Source: Deltaproteobacteria bacterium (lineage in GTDB: Bacteria; Myxococcota_A; Polyangia; Polyangiales; Polyangiaceae). Taken from it: DNA of 51,321 nt. The DNA lies in NCBI GenBank assembly GCA_003235365.1, contig QJWJ01000349.1, positions 1-51,321 on the forward strand, in the 5' to 3' direction. Of the stretch, positions 9,701 to 18,544 are shown one piece after another. How positions within the stretch are numbered: the first letter of the stretch is position 1; each line of letters opens with the position of its first letter. The position numbers were made by a program, and so were the translations under genes. The notes below the pieces were generated by a model. That model ran no database searches, was not told the DNA's origin, and saw nothing but the letters and a program-made list of their open reading frames with translations.

Positions 9701-11121
9701 TCGACGAACGCTCACCCGTAGCCGACACCGGCGACGCCGCGCCGCTCGAAGCGGCGCTCGCCGCACCATCTCCGGTCGCAGACGCCGTGGGCCCGACGAC
9801 GAGTGACCTTCGAGCGGGCGCGTTGCTCGCGGACGACGCCGCAACGGAAGTGAGCGAGCCGTCGCCAGCTCCCGTCAGCGATCCGGCACTCGAGATGTCG
9901 GGTATGCTGTTCGAGCAGTTGGCGGCAACGCCATCGACACCGGCCAAGCCCAAACCCGAAGGCATCCGCGCCGAGCCCTCCACCAGGTCCGACGAGCTCA
10001 GCGCTCCGCTCGCGAAGGATACCCTGCTGCTTTCCGGCAGCGTCAGCGCGGCATCGACCAACGGCCTCGACGAGTTCGTCGAGGAAGACGACCCGTTGTT
10101 CGCCTCGCTGCACGGCGCGCCGAGCCCTTCTGCGCCGCGCACCGGCAGCCGCAGCAAGGCCCCACACGCCGAGGACCAGACCAACGACGTAAGCCGCGCC
10201 GGCGCCGACCGCGACTCGAGCACGACGCCACCCAAAGCCCGCGACAAGGACGCCGGAAGCCGAGCCCTGCGCGACGGGGCCGATCGCTGGGCGACCGCGG
10301 CCCTGCTCGCCGCGCGCCGCGCCGTGAAGTGGGCCAAGGAGCGCAAGGCCGAAACCGACGCCGAACTCGCCGAGTCCAAGAAGACGGAACAAGCCAAACC
10401 CCGGAAGGGCACCGAAGCTGTCACGCCAGGCGAAGAGGCCAAGACAGAAGCCACCGGCACTCAGCGGTCACCCGAGCCAGACGCACGCAACAGCCCCCCG
10501 ACCGCAGAACGGCACGAAGCCGAAGCTGCACCCGAGCCAGACGCGCCGCAACCCGCAAAGAAGAAGCTGCCGCGCTATTTCGAGTCCGCCAAACGCGCCG
10601 CGCTGCCCACCATTGCCTTGCTCGGAACCGCCGCGTTGGCGTTCAGCGGGGTCGACGCCATCACCGCTCGCTTCGCCGCGACCCGCGATGGCGACCCCCT
10701 TGCTGCGGCGACCACGGCTCAGCCCGATTCGGTGACGTCACCGGCATCAGTCACCGAAGATCTGATGCCTACCGATTACCAATCGGACACGGACGACAAA
10801 GACGATCTGTCCCTCGCTCCGCCGAGCACGAAACTCGCGTCCCCACGGCTGGAGATGCACACCGTCGAATTGCCGCTGCCCGACGGCGTCCAAGTGCCCA
10901 CCGGCAAGGGATTGCTCGAGATAAACACGGCAGGCGAACACAAGATCTACATCGACGGCACGTTCATCGGCAAGGGTCCGATCCGGCGCGTCCCGCTCGG
11001 TGCCGGCGCCCACGAAGTGCTGATGCGTCAAGACGGCGACGAGGACCGCGTCCAGGTCGACGTCAGCGCTGGCAAGCGCGTGCGACTCGAACCGCTGCAG
11101 CAAGCCTCCGCCGCCAAGTGA
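6730..11121 (+). CDS. Membrane-anchored receiver/DUF4388 protein with PEGA-like C-terminus
   Basis: At 1463 residues this is the largest gene here. Residues about 15-110 are helical and resemble an Hpt domain but have no histidine in the position where phosphotransfer would occur. Residues 110-360 are Pro/Ala-rich, with a second poorly conserved receiver-like segment near 190-290. Residues 364-482 form a receiver with acidic pocket Asp370/Asp372, phosphoacceptor Asp414, Ser444 and Lys466, so it could be phosphorylated. A DUF4388-like module follows (about 496-690). Then comes a ~580-residue acidic, Pro/Ser-rich linker, a Lys/Glu-rich stretch, one transmembrane helix (about 1290-1310) and a PEGA-like beta domain (about 1392-1460: EINTAGEHKIYIDGTFIGKGPIRRVPLGAGAHEV). 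The order puts the receiver in the cytoplasm and the PEGA part in the periplasm. No kinase gene is adjacent. Confidence 0.85.
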   Translation: MAPRVPTAARPDLTVARHRFLLALDDRLDSLRQVIELVASDPRSEPGRNQLTRRLRAMGDACTALGFEEMSAAFASAETAFDCSSDADSTRRALSEIRDTLDLVPSLAPVISAPVPPPSAPVRQVAASPVPSAPAPQPAAQSQSAPSTPIPSADPVSAPIQRKEPRSSDAITVPEPAVLKTRPLAAPRRVIVLGTMRLMDTVLRADERSDTLRFEFTVDLTDASDLASATGHAACLVDVRHRDAEAAWQRLSEFGLCVLLLPSGASTPTWASRAKTLAADTELAPQLLQLLDGPPANAGPAPSAQAPVLAAADTSFIQPPPPKRSVEAPVPAPPRAPTPTQPSASRTGSGKRNGQAEVTNLAHRTVLIADGDAGMAWFLVGVLRAAGAIVLEARDGLEAWRLARERAPDLVVSDVELPELDGFGLCRQLKRDVILSDVPVLLVSWKEDSLQRARELGAGAEGYFLKESDSSTILRRCAEALQPRRNVEHRLADGKEVQGRLTGMTPHSVLRSTCDVVDNARITFEDAGYRIVVHVGDGRLLDARRESDTGASITGSAVLPSLLGMRAGRFVVERTGADIQSTFTSGLSRLLEPHVARTRRALRIVSGDALHRIARLDLDLDALAPYRGSSPPIVRKLIDKLADAVAPVALIRSVSPGLLETALADIALRGAILSAWDMDGNDLLQASDLFNQPFDLDIRTPTSGFEVVSAPGAPRIDGNSTAEQVEQAAAFTRSLTAGPTVAPSPQAPLVQASPAPCEVDVQPEPPASDAPAELQQPARSVLASPPPKPRPSRVPRPEAFTDSIDSAPLAALELDAFERALDVSDASPPTPGDESTSAESAVASEPSPDVELEATDLPAPLPPHARPRIVDPKDDADALDARWLMSDPDAESPDQVLLSVHDNGDSSPVVRILEQHQRPEELAHCDEADALVPASAQPAHAEPSPDPIQAALGPATPEPQSLPVEERPDAAPLADHEDAVSDGRQSIPSPLDERSPVADTGDAAPLEAALAAPSPVADAVGPTTSDLRAGALLADDAATEVSEPSPAPVSDPALEMSGMLFEQLAATPSTPAKPKPEGIRAEPSTRSDELSAPLAKDTLLLSGSVSAASTNGLDEFVEEDDPLFASLHGAPSPSAPRTGSRSKAPHAEDQTNDVSRAGADRDSSTTPPKARDKDAGSRALRDGADRWATAALLAARRAVKWAKERKAETDAELAESKKTEQAKPRKGTEAVTPGEEAKTEATGTQRSPEPDARNSPPTAERHEAEAAPEPDAPQPAKKKLPRYFESAKRAALPTIALLGTAALAFSGVDAITARFAATRDGDPLAAATTAQPDSVTSPASVTEDLMPTDYQSDTDDKDDLSLAPPSTKLASPRLEMHTVELPLPDGVQVPTGKGLLEINTAGEHKIYIDGTFIGKGPIRRVPLGAGAHEVLMRQDGDEDRVQVDVSAGKRVRLEPLQQASAAK

Positions 11122-11179
11122 CGTCCTCCCGCTGCGCTGCAGGGCGGAGGCGCTCGGCTCGGATACCGCGCCGGCCGGG

Positions 11180-12109
11180 TTAGAGCTTGATTGCGTCGCG
11201 CTCGCTGGTGTCGATGACCTCGGAGAGCGCGGCCGCCGCCTTCGCGAGCGACTCCTGCTTCTTCGGGTCGAGCTTGTCCAGCTGCGGCATCATCACGATG
11301 AAGCGCACGTACAAATCGCCGACCTGATTCTTGCGCTTGACGCCACGACCACGCAGCCGCACTTGCTTGCCACTCTGGGCGCCAGCAGGCACCGTCAGCG
11401 ACACCGGCCCGTCGGGCGTCGGCACGCGGACCTTTGCGCCGTTCAGCGCCTCGGTGGGCGTGATGGGGAAATCGACGTTCAAGTCGAGGCCGTCGCGCTT
11501 GAAGTACTTGTGCGGCGTGACGCGAACCGTGAGCAGCAAGTCGCCCGCCGTGCCACCGCCGCGACCCGGCGTGCCGCGACCGGCAACCCGCAGCTTGTCG
11601 CCATCTCCGGCACCGGCCGGCACGCGCACGTTGACCTCACCGTCGACACCCGGCACCTGCAGTGTGACCGTCGTTCCGCGCAGCGCTGCCGCGAAGTCGA
11701 CGATGACCTCACCCGCGGCGTCGCGACCTCGTGCCGAACCACGGGCAGCGCGAAACACGTCGCCAAACAGGTCACCAAAGCCGCGCCCCGCGCCCACGCC
11801 CCCGAGGATGTCTTCCAGTCCCCCGCCGCTACCCCCAAAAGGTGAACGACCGCGGTAGGCACGCGCCAGGTCGGGGTTGAAGCCTTCGCGAAGCCCCTCT
11901 TCGCCAAATTCGTCGTACAGGGCGCGACGCTTCGGATCACCCAGCACTTGATTGGCCTGATTCACGCGCTTGAACTTGGCTTCAGCCTCGGCATTGCCCT
12001 GGTTCTTGTCCGGGTGGTACTTCGCGGCGAGCTTGCGATACGCCTTACGGATATCGTCAGCGCTTGCTCCTCGAGCGACACCGAGCTCCGCGTAGAAATC
12101 CGTGGCCAT
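11180..12109 (-). CDS. DnaJ-class co-chaperone without zinc finger (CbpA-like)
   Basis: This J-domain protein stimulates the ATPase of a DnaK-type Hsp70 and delivers substrates. The 309 residues show an N-terminal J-domain with HPD at residues 32-34, a Gly/Phe-rich linker (about 85-125), and two C-terminal beta-barrel substrate domains. The four CxxCxGxG zinc repeats of DnaJ are absent, which makes it type II, like CbpA. The ATG at 12109 ([11 protein letters not shown]) is preferred to an in-frame start 39 bases upstream, since J-domains begin right there. Its neighbours on the same strand are a methyltransferase and rpoZ, but a 229-base gap argues against one operon. Confidence 0.9.
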   Translation of the reverse strand: MATDFYAELGVARGASADDIRKAYRKLAAKYHPDKNQGNAEAEAKFKRVNQANQVLGDPKRRALYDEFGEEGLREGFNPDLARAYRGRSPFGGSGGGLEDILGGVGAGRGFGDLFGDVFRAARGSARGRDAAGEVIVDFAAALRGTTVTLQVPGVDGEVNVRVPAGAGDGDKLRVAGRGTPGRGGGTAGDLLLTVRVTPHKYFKRDGLDLNVDFPITPTEALNGAKVRVPTPDGPVSLTVPAGAQSGKQVRLRGRGVKRKNQVGDLYVRFIVMMPQLDKLDPKKQESLAKAAAALSEVIDTSERDAIKL

Positions 12110-12338
12110 CAGCTGATCCCATTTATGGCCCCGTCGCGGACGCGGCAAGCGCTAAGGCGCCTCGACGAGAGACTTGTGCACGGCGGCCGTCGCCAAGCAA
12201 CGGCTCCGCCCCCGCCCGCACTCCCGTTCCGCTCACCCCGCGCAACGACCGTACCGAAGCGGCATGCGACCCAACAGCCGACTGCCCGTCATTTGCATAG
12301 GAACCGATCCCAGCAGGATGGGTCACCCACGCAGCCGC

Positions 12339-13262
12339 TCAGCGCGAACGTGACCGGCCCGAACGGCAGTTCACCACGAGGGTGTCTGCCGCCTGGTTCG
12401 GCGCCTCTGACTCGAAACCGCCCGCCCAACGGCAATCGACAAACCCGTTGTAGTGCAGCAGCGCGTCCATCTCCGCCGGGTAGTACTGCCTGTGGGTCAA
12501 CACGGCTTGCTCCGTCGCCGCGTCCCCCGTGAAGCGCATCCAAGTCGTCAGCACCTGAGTCATCCGGGCATAGTGGAAGCGCTCCGCGTACTTGACACGC
12601 TTGCCGAATCTGGGGTGGCTCACCCGCGACCCACCCCACCAGCGCTCGGGATCGAGCGCCAGGTCCTCACAGCGCGGAACGGAAAAGTCGAAGACGAACC
12701 GACCCCGTGGCGTCAGGTGTTCGTGCACTCGCGCAAAGAAACGCTCGATGTCGCGCCGAGTGTACAGATGCAGAACGACGTTGAACGGCGCAATCACCAG
12801 CGCAAAGCGCTGATGCAGACGCTTGCTCCGCATGTCACCGCGCACCAATCGCAGGCGCTCCAACAGGCCGTCCTCTCGTGCGGCGCCCCGCTTCAGCGCG
12901 TCGAGCATGGGCTGTGAATGATCCACGCCCACGACGCTGACCCCCGCGCGCAACAACGGCAACGCGACGCGCCCGGAACCGACTCCGTACTCGAGTACCG
13001 GACCGCGCACGCCACGCGCTTGCTCGACGTAGAACTCGACGTCGGCGCTGCGTGCCGCGTAGGCACGATCGTAGTACGCCGGGTGCTCGTAGTGTTCGAG
13101 TGCGCCGTCGGCGACGGACTTGGGCGGAGCCGGCAAGTTGCCGAAGGTCCGCGGGCGCGCCGCACGACTCGAACCGCCCGTGGGGCGGGGTGCGGCGCTT
13201 TTCGAAACGCGACCGGAAGCGGCGCTCAGCGGATCGTCGTTGCGTGGGTGTCTTCGAGCCAC
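12339..13262 (-). CDS. Class I SAM-dependent methyltransferase
   Basis: The core domain has motif [17 protein letters not shown], followed by the acidic end of strand 2 ([11 protein letters not shown]), motif III (LVRGDMRS) and a typical FVFDFSVP strand. The substrate is not identifiable; relatives are annotated only as methyltransferases. The start is uncertain. The first ATG (13352) would bury 127 bases of rpoZ, so the GTG at 13262, overlapping rpoZ by 37 bases, is given; a TTG near 13136 is another choice. The core begins near [18 protein letters not shown]. The overlap with rpoZ suggests co-transcription. Confidence 0.75.
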   Translation of the reverse strand: MARRHPRNDDPLSAASGRVSKSAAPRPTGGSSRAARPRTFGNLPAPPKSVADGALEHYEHPAYYDRAYAARSADVEFYVEQARGVRGPVLEYGVGSGRVALPLLRAGVSVVGVDHSQPMLDALKRGAAREDGLLERLRLVRGDMRSKRLHQRFALVIAPFNVVLHLYTRRDIERFFARVHEHLTPRGRFVFDFSVPRCEDLALDPERWWGGSRVSHPRFGKRVKYAERFHYARMTQVLTTWMRFTGDAATEQAVLTHRQYYPAEMDALLHYNGFVDCRWAGGFESEAPNQAADTLVVNCRSGRSRSR

Positions 13263-13468
13263 TCGCGCACGACTTCGTTGGTGTCCCGGTGGAAGTGCAC
13301 CTTGCCAGCTGCGATCTCGCGCAACGCCGACACCGGGGGCTTGTTGTTGCAACGCACGAGCTGGTCAGAGCCCTTCATCAGCTGGCGCGTCCGACGTGCT
13401 GCCAGCACAACCAGCGCAAATCGGTTCTCTTCTTTTTCGAGGCAGTCTTCTACGGTAACGCGCGCCAT
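13226..13468 (-). CDS. rpoZ: RNA polymerase omega subunit
   Basis: Omega helps assemble and stabilise the beta-prime subunit and, in Proteobacteria, forms a ppGpp site. The 80-residue product begins [12 protein letters not shown] and has the conserved [16 protein letters not shown] helix, close to the classical RFxLVxxAxxRARQL signature. AGGAAG stands 5 bases before the ATG at 13468, a strong ribosome-binding site. Usual partners gmk and spoT are not adjacent; instead a methyltransferase gene overlaps its end. Confidence 0.95.
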   Translation of the reverse strand: MARVTVEDCLEKEENRFALVVLAARRTRQLMKGSDQLVRCNNKPPVSALREIAAGKVHFHRDTNEVVREWLEDTHATTIR

Positions 13469-13621
13469 GACACTTCCTAGTCTCTGAGGGGTGCGAAACC
13501 TAGCCAAGCCGTCCCCCACGTGCAAGCGCTTTGCCCGCCGCAAATGCCCCCTGGTCATCGCTGCCGCGAGCCCCATGCACCCCGAACAGACGCAGATCAC
13601 CACCGAGGTCACCGCGAAACG

Positions 13622-14038
13622 ATGAAGGCACTGTACAGAAAGATAGTATTTGCGACGCCCAGTTGGCCCGATTGCGGTCTGTTGTTCCTGCGCATGTGTT
13701 TCGGGCTGACGCTCGCGCTGCAGCACGGCGCGCCCAAAGCCACGAAAATCAGCAGCTTCATCGCCAAAGTGGGGCAGAAGGGCATCCCGCTGCCCGAACT
13801 GACCGCTCCGTTTGCCATGGCCAGCGAGTTGGTGGGCGGCCTGTTCCTGGCACTCGGCTTGTTCACGCGCGCCGCGGGCCTCAGCGTCGCGAGCACGATG
13901 TTGGTCGCGGCTCTCTGGGTCCACGGCGCAGATCCCTTCGCGAAGAAAGAGCTCGCGCTGGCCTACGCCGTGGTCGGCCTGGCGTTGGCGGCAATCGGGC
14001 CGGGCCGGTACTCGTTGGATCGCAAGCTCGGCCGCTAA
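13622..14038 (+). CDS. DoxX-family membrane protein
   Basis: The 138-residue product has four predicted transmembrane helices. It carries the DoxX pattern: an Arg in the first helix ([17 protein letters not shown]) and E-x-x-G-G in the second ([21 protein letters not shown]). DoxX proteins are linked to redox stress and quinone chemistry, but the biochemical role of most is unknown. The ATG at 13622 matches the family's start; an upstream in-frame start reads as His/Pro/Arg-rich sequence. It is divergent from rpoZ and ends six bases from the convergent next gene. Confidence 0.85.
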   Translation: MKALYRKIVFATPSWPDCGLLFLRMCFGLTLALQHGAPKATKISSFIAKVGQKGIPLPELTAPFAMASELVGGLFLALGLFTRAAGLSVASTMLVAALWVHGADPFAKKELALAYAVVGLALAAIGPGRYSLDRKLGR

Positions 14039-14044
14039 CGGGCC

Positions 14045-15745
14045 TCACGCCGCCGAGCGTTCACGCTCGATCGTCGCGCACAGCGTGCGCAACGACGGCA
14101 ACACGACGTCACTAAGAACCTGCGCCCGCAACTGGGTTCGACGAACGTCAGACAGCAAGCCGTGGCGCAGCAGCCAGTCGGACTCGGGCTCTTGCTCGAT
14201 GCCCGCCGCCGCCGCACGCGCCACTGCCAGCTCCGCTTCGACCTGCTCCAACACTGCACCCTGCAGGGTCGGGCTTTCGGTCAGCGCCCAGCGCACGAAC
14301 TTCCAGGCCAACTCGGCGTGGCGCTGCTCGTCCTTGGCGACCTTCGACAGCACGCTGCGCACGGCCGGGTCACGCACCGCGGCGAGCCCTTCCACGGCTT
14401 CGAGTGCGGCGACGGTTTCACCGATGCAGCCTTCGAGCACCGTGTTGCCGACGATCGCCGACAGCTGTTCGTCACCCAGCGAGTCGTCGATGTCGAGCGC
14501 GGACGGTCCGAGCCGCTGGCCCTTGTAGGCGCTCGCCAAACCAAACGCCAACTGGGCGTGTTCGGTCTCGTCCTGCATCGCTGCGGTGGTTGCCTCGAGC
14601 AACTCGGGAGGCGCACCCACCGACATCAATTGCAGCGCAAAGCGTGCGAACGCCGCGACCGACGCGTGCTCCATCAACGCAATGCGCTGCCACTTCTCCG
14701 ACAGTCGCTGTCGCTCACTTGCGCTCAAGCGCGAGACGTCGACCGAGCTCGGCTCCAGCCAATCACCGCGCAACACCGCCGTTGCCAGACGCTCGCGGCC
14801 CTCGACCAAGAAGGGTCGACCGATCGCGCAAATCGCATCGGAACAGATGCGCCCAACGGGACCGAGACCACATATGCCGGAAGCGCAGTCCTCGTTTTGG
14901 AGGCACTCGTCGCTGTCAGTCGTGCAGCGGTAGCCCGTGGACGGACCACAGCCTTCGTCGAATTCGTAACGAGCGCAGTACGAACCCGCACCGCAATCGG
15001 CGTCGGTCACGCAATCCGTCGCCACGCACGTGCCCACCGGTGAACCGCAGTCGCAGACCGTGCCGGCGCTGCAATCGCTATCGTCGACACACCCGTAGTT
15101 GCAGTTGCTGCCCGGTCCGACCTGCCCGACCCAGTCGTTGCACCAGCCGTGCTCACCGTCGGTGCAGTCGCTGTCGCTGGTACACTGGAAATTCTCCGAC
15201 GTCGCTTCGATCACGCGGTCACGGGGCAACGCGGACATGCACTCGGCCGGCACGGGCCGTGCGGTCACGCCAGGCGGCGGTACACTTCCTCCGTCTACCG
15301 AGGGTTGGGGGTCGACGGGTTTGGGGTCGACCACTCCCCCGTCGGGTATCTCCTCGGCCGTCCCCATGGGGGCTGCCGTCGGTTCCACGGGCGTCGCCGT
15401 CTCGTTCGTGGTGGGCAAGGGCGGGTCCGGCTCGGGCTGCGGATCCACCATCGGCTCTGTGGGCAGACCGTTGCCGTCGGGCGCCTGACCCGGCGTCTGG
15501 TTCGTCTCGGTGTTGTCCTTGCCGTCGACGCCGTCCACTTCGCCGGTCTTCCCGGTCGTCTCGCCCTCGGTCCCCTTGCCGTCACCTTCGGTGGGATCGG
15601 TGCTGGACGGGCCGTCCCCGGTCGTTTCCCCAACGCCGTCCTTGGACGAGTTGGAGTTGGTCTGGTCGGAGCTGCCACAGGCGTGGAGAACGCCGAGGCT
15701 GGCCAACAAAGCGAAGCGGAACGAAGCGAGATTGCGCAGCTGCAT
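14045..15745 (-). CDS. Lipoprotein with Cys-rich repeats and C-terminal ferritin-like domain
   Basis: The 566-residue protein starts with a signal ending LHAC (Cys23 lipobox). A disordered Asp/Thr/Pro/Gly-rich region runs to about 165. Next is a Cys-rich block (about 170-310) with repeated DSDCxxGxxC units. The C-terminal ~220 residues are helical and carry the ferritin-like diiron pattern: Glu359 with EHASVAAF, E393xxH396 in DETEHAQ, a Glu in IGETVAALEA, and E473xxH476 in DEQRHAE. That pattern predicts a metal site on the outside of the cell, with unknown chemistry. The ATG at 15745 begins a normal signal; a GTG ten codons earlier is less likely. It converges with the DoxX gene. Confidence 0.85.
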   Translation of the reverse strand: MQLRNLASFRFALLASLGVLHACGSSDQTNSNSSKDGVGETTGDGPSSTDPTEGDGKGTEGETTGKTGEVDGVDGKDNTETNQTPGQAPDGNGLPTEPMVDPQPEPDPPLPTTNETATPVEPTAAPMGTAEEIPDGGVVDPKPVDPQPSVDGGSVPPPGVTARPVPAECMSALPRDRVIEATSENFQCTSDSDCTDGEHGWCNDWVGQVGPGSNCNYGCVDDSDCSAGTVCDCGSPVGTCVATDCVTDADCGAGSYCARYEFDEGCGPSTGYRCTTDSDECLQNEDCASGICGLGPVGRICSDAICAIGRPFLVEGRERLATAVLRGDWLEPSSVDVSRLSASERQRLSEKWQRIALMEHASVAAFARFALQLMSVGAPPELLEATTAAMQDETEHAQLAFGLASAYKGQRLGPSALDIDDSLGDEQLSAIVGNTVLEGCIGETVAALEAVEGLAAVRDPAVRSVLSKVAKDEQRHAELAWKFVRWALTESPTLQGAVLEQVEAELAVARAAAAGIEQEPESDWLLRHGLLSDVRRTQLRAQVLSDVVLPSLRTLCATIERERSAA

Positions 15746-16148
15746 GACACACCAGGGTAGCACGCGCCGTGCCACGCCGCGGTTGACGAATTCAGCCCAT
15801 TTCGGCTCGATCTAGTGGTGATGCAACGCCCAGCCTGTGCCAGTTGGCGCAACCGCTGCCAACAACTGTGTCACCTGCAACACCACACCTGACCCTAGTT
15901 TCAGTGGGTTTTGGGGGGACGCGCGGCCAACCATCAGTCGTCCCATCACGCGGCGCGCGGGTGCGGCTCCGAATCGTGAACTCGGGAGACTAGGGCAATC
16001 CGCCAATCGTGCCGACGTGGGGGGCAGCTCCACCGAAGCCGAGGCGTGAGCCACCCGCGCTTGCAGCCGGGGGCGATTCACGTAGGCTTGCGCCGCCAAG
16101 TCACCCGCCACTCTTCCACCACGCTTTTTCGACGATTCTGCCGAGACG
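15746..16148. other. Intergenic region upstream of cysS
   Basis: About 400 bases between two divergent genes, with no supported gene. It must hold promoters for both. GGTGTTGC / GCAACACC-type complementary words occur near 15825-15890 but do not form a structure I recognise. No T-box or other known riboswitch was identified upstream of cysS. Confidence 0.4.
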
Positions 16149-17648
16149 ATGCGCATCTACAACACGCTCACCCAACAGAAGGAACCGTTCACCACCCGGG
16201 AACCGGGCAAGGCGGGCATCTACGTTTGCGGGCCGACCACGTACGACTACTCGCACATCGGGCACGCCCGCTGTTACGTCGTCTACGACGTCTTGGTGCG
16301 GCACCTGCGGTCGAGCGGGTTGAATGTTCAGTTCGTTCGCAACGTCACTGACGTCGACGACAAGATCCTCAATCGCTCGAAAGAGCGCGGCGAGTCTCCC
16401 CTGGAGCTGTCGAAGCGCTTTTTCGAGGCGTACGTCGAAGACATGCGCCGTCTGGGCAACCTCGACCCCGACGTCCAACCCAAGGTCAGCGAGCACATCC
16501 CGGAAATCATCGCGTTGATCGAGCGCTTGATCGAGCGCGGAGCGGCCTACGCGTCGAGCGGCGACGTGTACTTCCACGTGCCGGCCTTCCCCGACTACGG
16601 CAAGCTCTCCCACCGCAAGCTCGACGACATGTTGGCCGGAGCCAGCGGCCGCGTCGACGGTGCCGAGTCGGACGTGAAGAAGCACCCCTTCGACTTTGCG
16701 CTGTGGAAGGGCACGACGGATAGCGACGGCACGAGCTGGGACAGCCCCTGGGGCCGCGGGCGGCCGGGCTGGCACATCGAATGCTCGGCGATGAGCACCA
16801 AGTACCTCGGCGAGACCTTCGATCTACACGGTGGTGGGCTCGATCTGGTCTTTCCACACCACGAAAACGAGATCGCTCAAAGCGAAGCCGCCAGTGGCCT
16901 GCCCTACGTCCGCACCTGGATGCACAACGGCTTCGTGCAGGTGAACAAAGAGAAGATGTCGAAGAGTCTGAACAACTTCTTCGGCATCCGCGAAGTCTTC
17001 TCCCACGTCGAACCCGAAGCCGTCCGCTACGCGCTGCTCACCATGCACTACCGCGCGCCGTTCAACCTCGAATGGAACAACGACGACGCGGGCACGCTCC
17101 AGGGCTTTCCCCAATTCGAAGAGGCGGAGCGCCGGCTCGAGTACATCTACTCGACGCGGCAGCGCCTCGAGGCATTGCCCGACGCGCGCATCATCGACGC
17201 GGACGAGCCGGTGCCGAGTGAACTCGGCAGCTACGCCGAGCGCGTCACGGGTGCCCTCGACGACGATCTCAATACGCCCATCGCACTGGCGCATACAGCC
17301 GAACTGCTCAGCGCCACCAACAATCTCTGCGACCGCGCGATGGCCAAAAAGGGCAAGGTTCCCAGCACTTGGGTAGCGGCGGCCAAGACCGGGCTCGCTC
17401 ACCTGGCGGCGGTGCTCGGGCTGGGCTCCGACGATCCCGAAGCATTCATCACGCGCGTGCGCGACCGGCGCGCCCAGGCATTGGGCATCGATCCCAACTT
17501 CGTCACCGAACGCATCGCGGCGCGCACGCTCGCCCGCCAAGAGAAGGATTACGCCCTGTCCGACTCGATTCGCGACGAGCTCGCCAAGCAAGGCGTCGAA
17601 CTGCTCGACGGCGTGGGTGGAACCAACTGGCGCCTGTCAGCGAACTGA
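16149..17648 (+). CDS. cysS: Cysteinyl-tRNA synthetase
   Basis: CysRS is a class I synthetase that charges tRNA-Cys. The 499-residue protein has the zinc/substrate Cys27 (YVCGPT), HIGH at residues 36-39 (HIGHAR), the zinc ligands in HIECSAMS and HGGGLDLVFPHHENE, and KMSKS at 269-273. The C-terminal helical anticodon region is present. Length is at the upper end for the family (about 460-490). The ATG at 16149 gives the canonical start MRIYNTLTQQKEPF. A queD-type gene follows 90 bases later on the same strand. Confidence 0.97.
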   Translation: MRIYNTLTQQKEPFTTREPGKAGIYVCGPTTYDYSHIGHARCYVVYDVLVRHLRSSGLNVQFVRNVTDVDDKILNRSKERGESPLELSKRFFEAYVEDMRRLGNLDPDVQPKVSEHIPEIIALIERLIERGAAYASSGDVYFHVPAFPDYGKLSHRKLDDMLAGASGRVDGAESDVKKHPFDFALWKGTTDSDGTSWDSPWGRGRPGWHIECSAMSTKYLGETFDLHGGGLDLVFPHHENEIAQSEAASGLPYVRTWMHNGFVQVNKEKMSKSLNNFFGIREVFSHVEPEAVRYALLTMHYRAPFNLEWNNDDAGTLQGFPQFEEAERRLEYIYSTRQRLEALPDARIIDADEPVPSELGSYAERVTGALDDDLNTPIALAHTAELLSATNNLCDRAMAKKGKVPSTWVAAAKTGLAHLAAVLGLGSDDPEAFITRVRDRRAQALGIDPNFVTERIAARTLARQEKDYALSDSIRDELAKQGVELLDGVGGTNWRLSAN

Positions 17649-17738
17649 CACAAACCCAATTACCAACCGAGCGAGCCGGTCCTCGATCGCGCGCCACGCA
17701 GGTGCCCAGCGCCTGCGCCACCAAATCTCTGCAAAGCC

Positions 17739-18287
17739 ATGTACCAAGTCACCACCGGCATTCACATTCACTTCGCTCATCACGTCCGCGGGCATCTCGG
17801 GCCGTGCATCAGCTTACACGGTCACACCTGGTTGTTTCAGGTCACGCTCGAGTCGGACGACTTGGACGAGCAGGGGTTCGTCGCGGACTTCGACCTATTG
17901 TACGAGCGTGTGTTGACGCCGTGTCACTTGCTGCTCGACCATTCGTTGGCCGTCGGGCAACAGACCTTCGACGAAATCAAAGAGCCCTTGGCGAGGGTCG
18001 GTGAGCAACTGGTGGCATCACGCGACGCCGTGCACGGCCACCGTGGCGAACCCCAAGCCTGCCACCAGGGCGAGCTCGCGGGCGCACGAAATCAGCACCC
18101 CGGCGGTATCAAGCTGTGCGTCTTCCCCTTCACGCCCACATCCGAGCGCATTGCCGAGTGGCTGTGGGGCGTCGCGGATCAGACGATGGGCAGCGAGCGT
18201 GTGCGCGTCGCGCGGACGCGCGTGTACGAGACGCTGCACCCAATGGAAAGCTACGCAGACTACGAACCGGTATCCAAGAAGGGTTGA
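17739..18287 (+). CDS. queD: 6-carboxy-tetrahydropterin synthase (QueD/PTPS family)
   Basis: QueD makes 6-carboxytetrahydropterin from dihydroneopterin triphosphate on the way to queuosine. The 182 residues carry the zinc-binding His pattern (FAHH at 12-15, HGH at 27-29), the catalytic Cys23 (GPCISLHGH), the Asp-His pair (LLLDHS) and the PTSERIAEWLW helix. A stretch of about 50 residues rich in His, Glu and Gly (QLVASRDAVHGHRGEPQACHQ…) is inserted between the DH pair and PTSE. This makes it longer than usual (about 120-150). No queC, queE or folE neighbour is present, so the pathway is inferred from family only. Confidence 0.8.
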   Translation: MYQVTTGIHIHFAHHVRGHLGPCISLHGHTWLFQVTLESDDLDEQGFVADFDLLYERVLTPCHLLLDHSLAVGQQTFDEIKEPLARVGEQLVASRDAVHGHRGEPQACHQGELAGARNQHPGGIKLCVFPFTPTSERIAEWLWGVADQTMGSERVRVARTRVYETLHPMESYADYEPVSKKG

Positions 18288-18544
18288 GCTGCGTGCGAGA
18301 GTCGCGGCGTCGCGCGCCGCTTGCGGCGGCGGAGCAATGCCCTTCAGTGAATCGAGCAGGCGCCCGAACCGACTCGGCGGCGCCATGTGACGCAACAGTA
18401 GCGGTCGCGGGTCGATCTGGCGTACCTGAACCCGCCTATCAGCCCACAGGCCGTCGCGCGTGTTGTCAAATGCTCAACATGCATTCAGACTAACGGTTAG
18501 CCGGTGGTCTAGGACAATCGGACCGCGGGTGATGAGATCCAACC

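Noticed and set aside
11122..11160. Possible terminator CCTCCCGC…GGCGGAGG
   Set aside because: The stem has a mismatch or bulge and no T-run on either strand.
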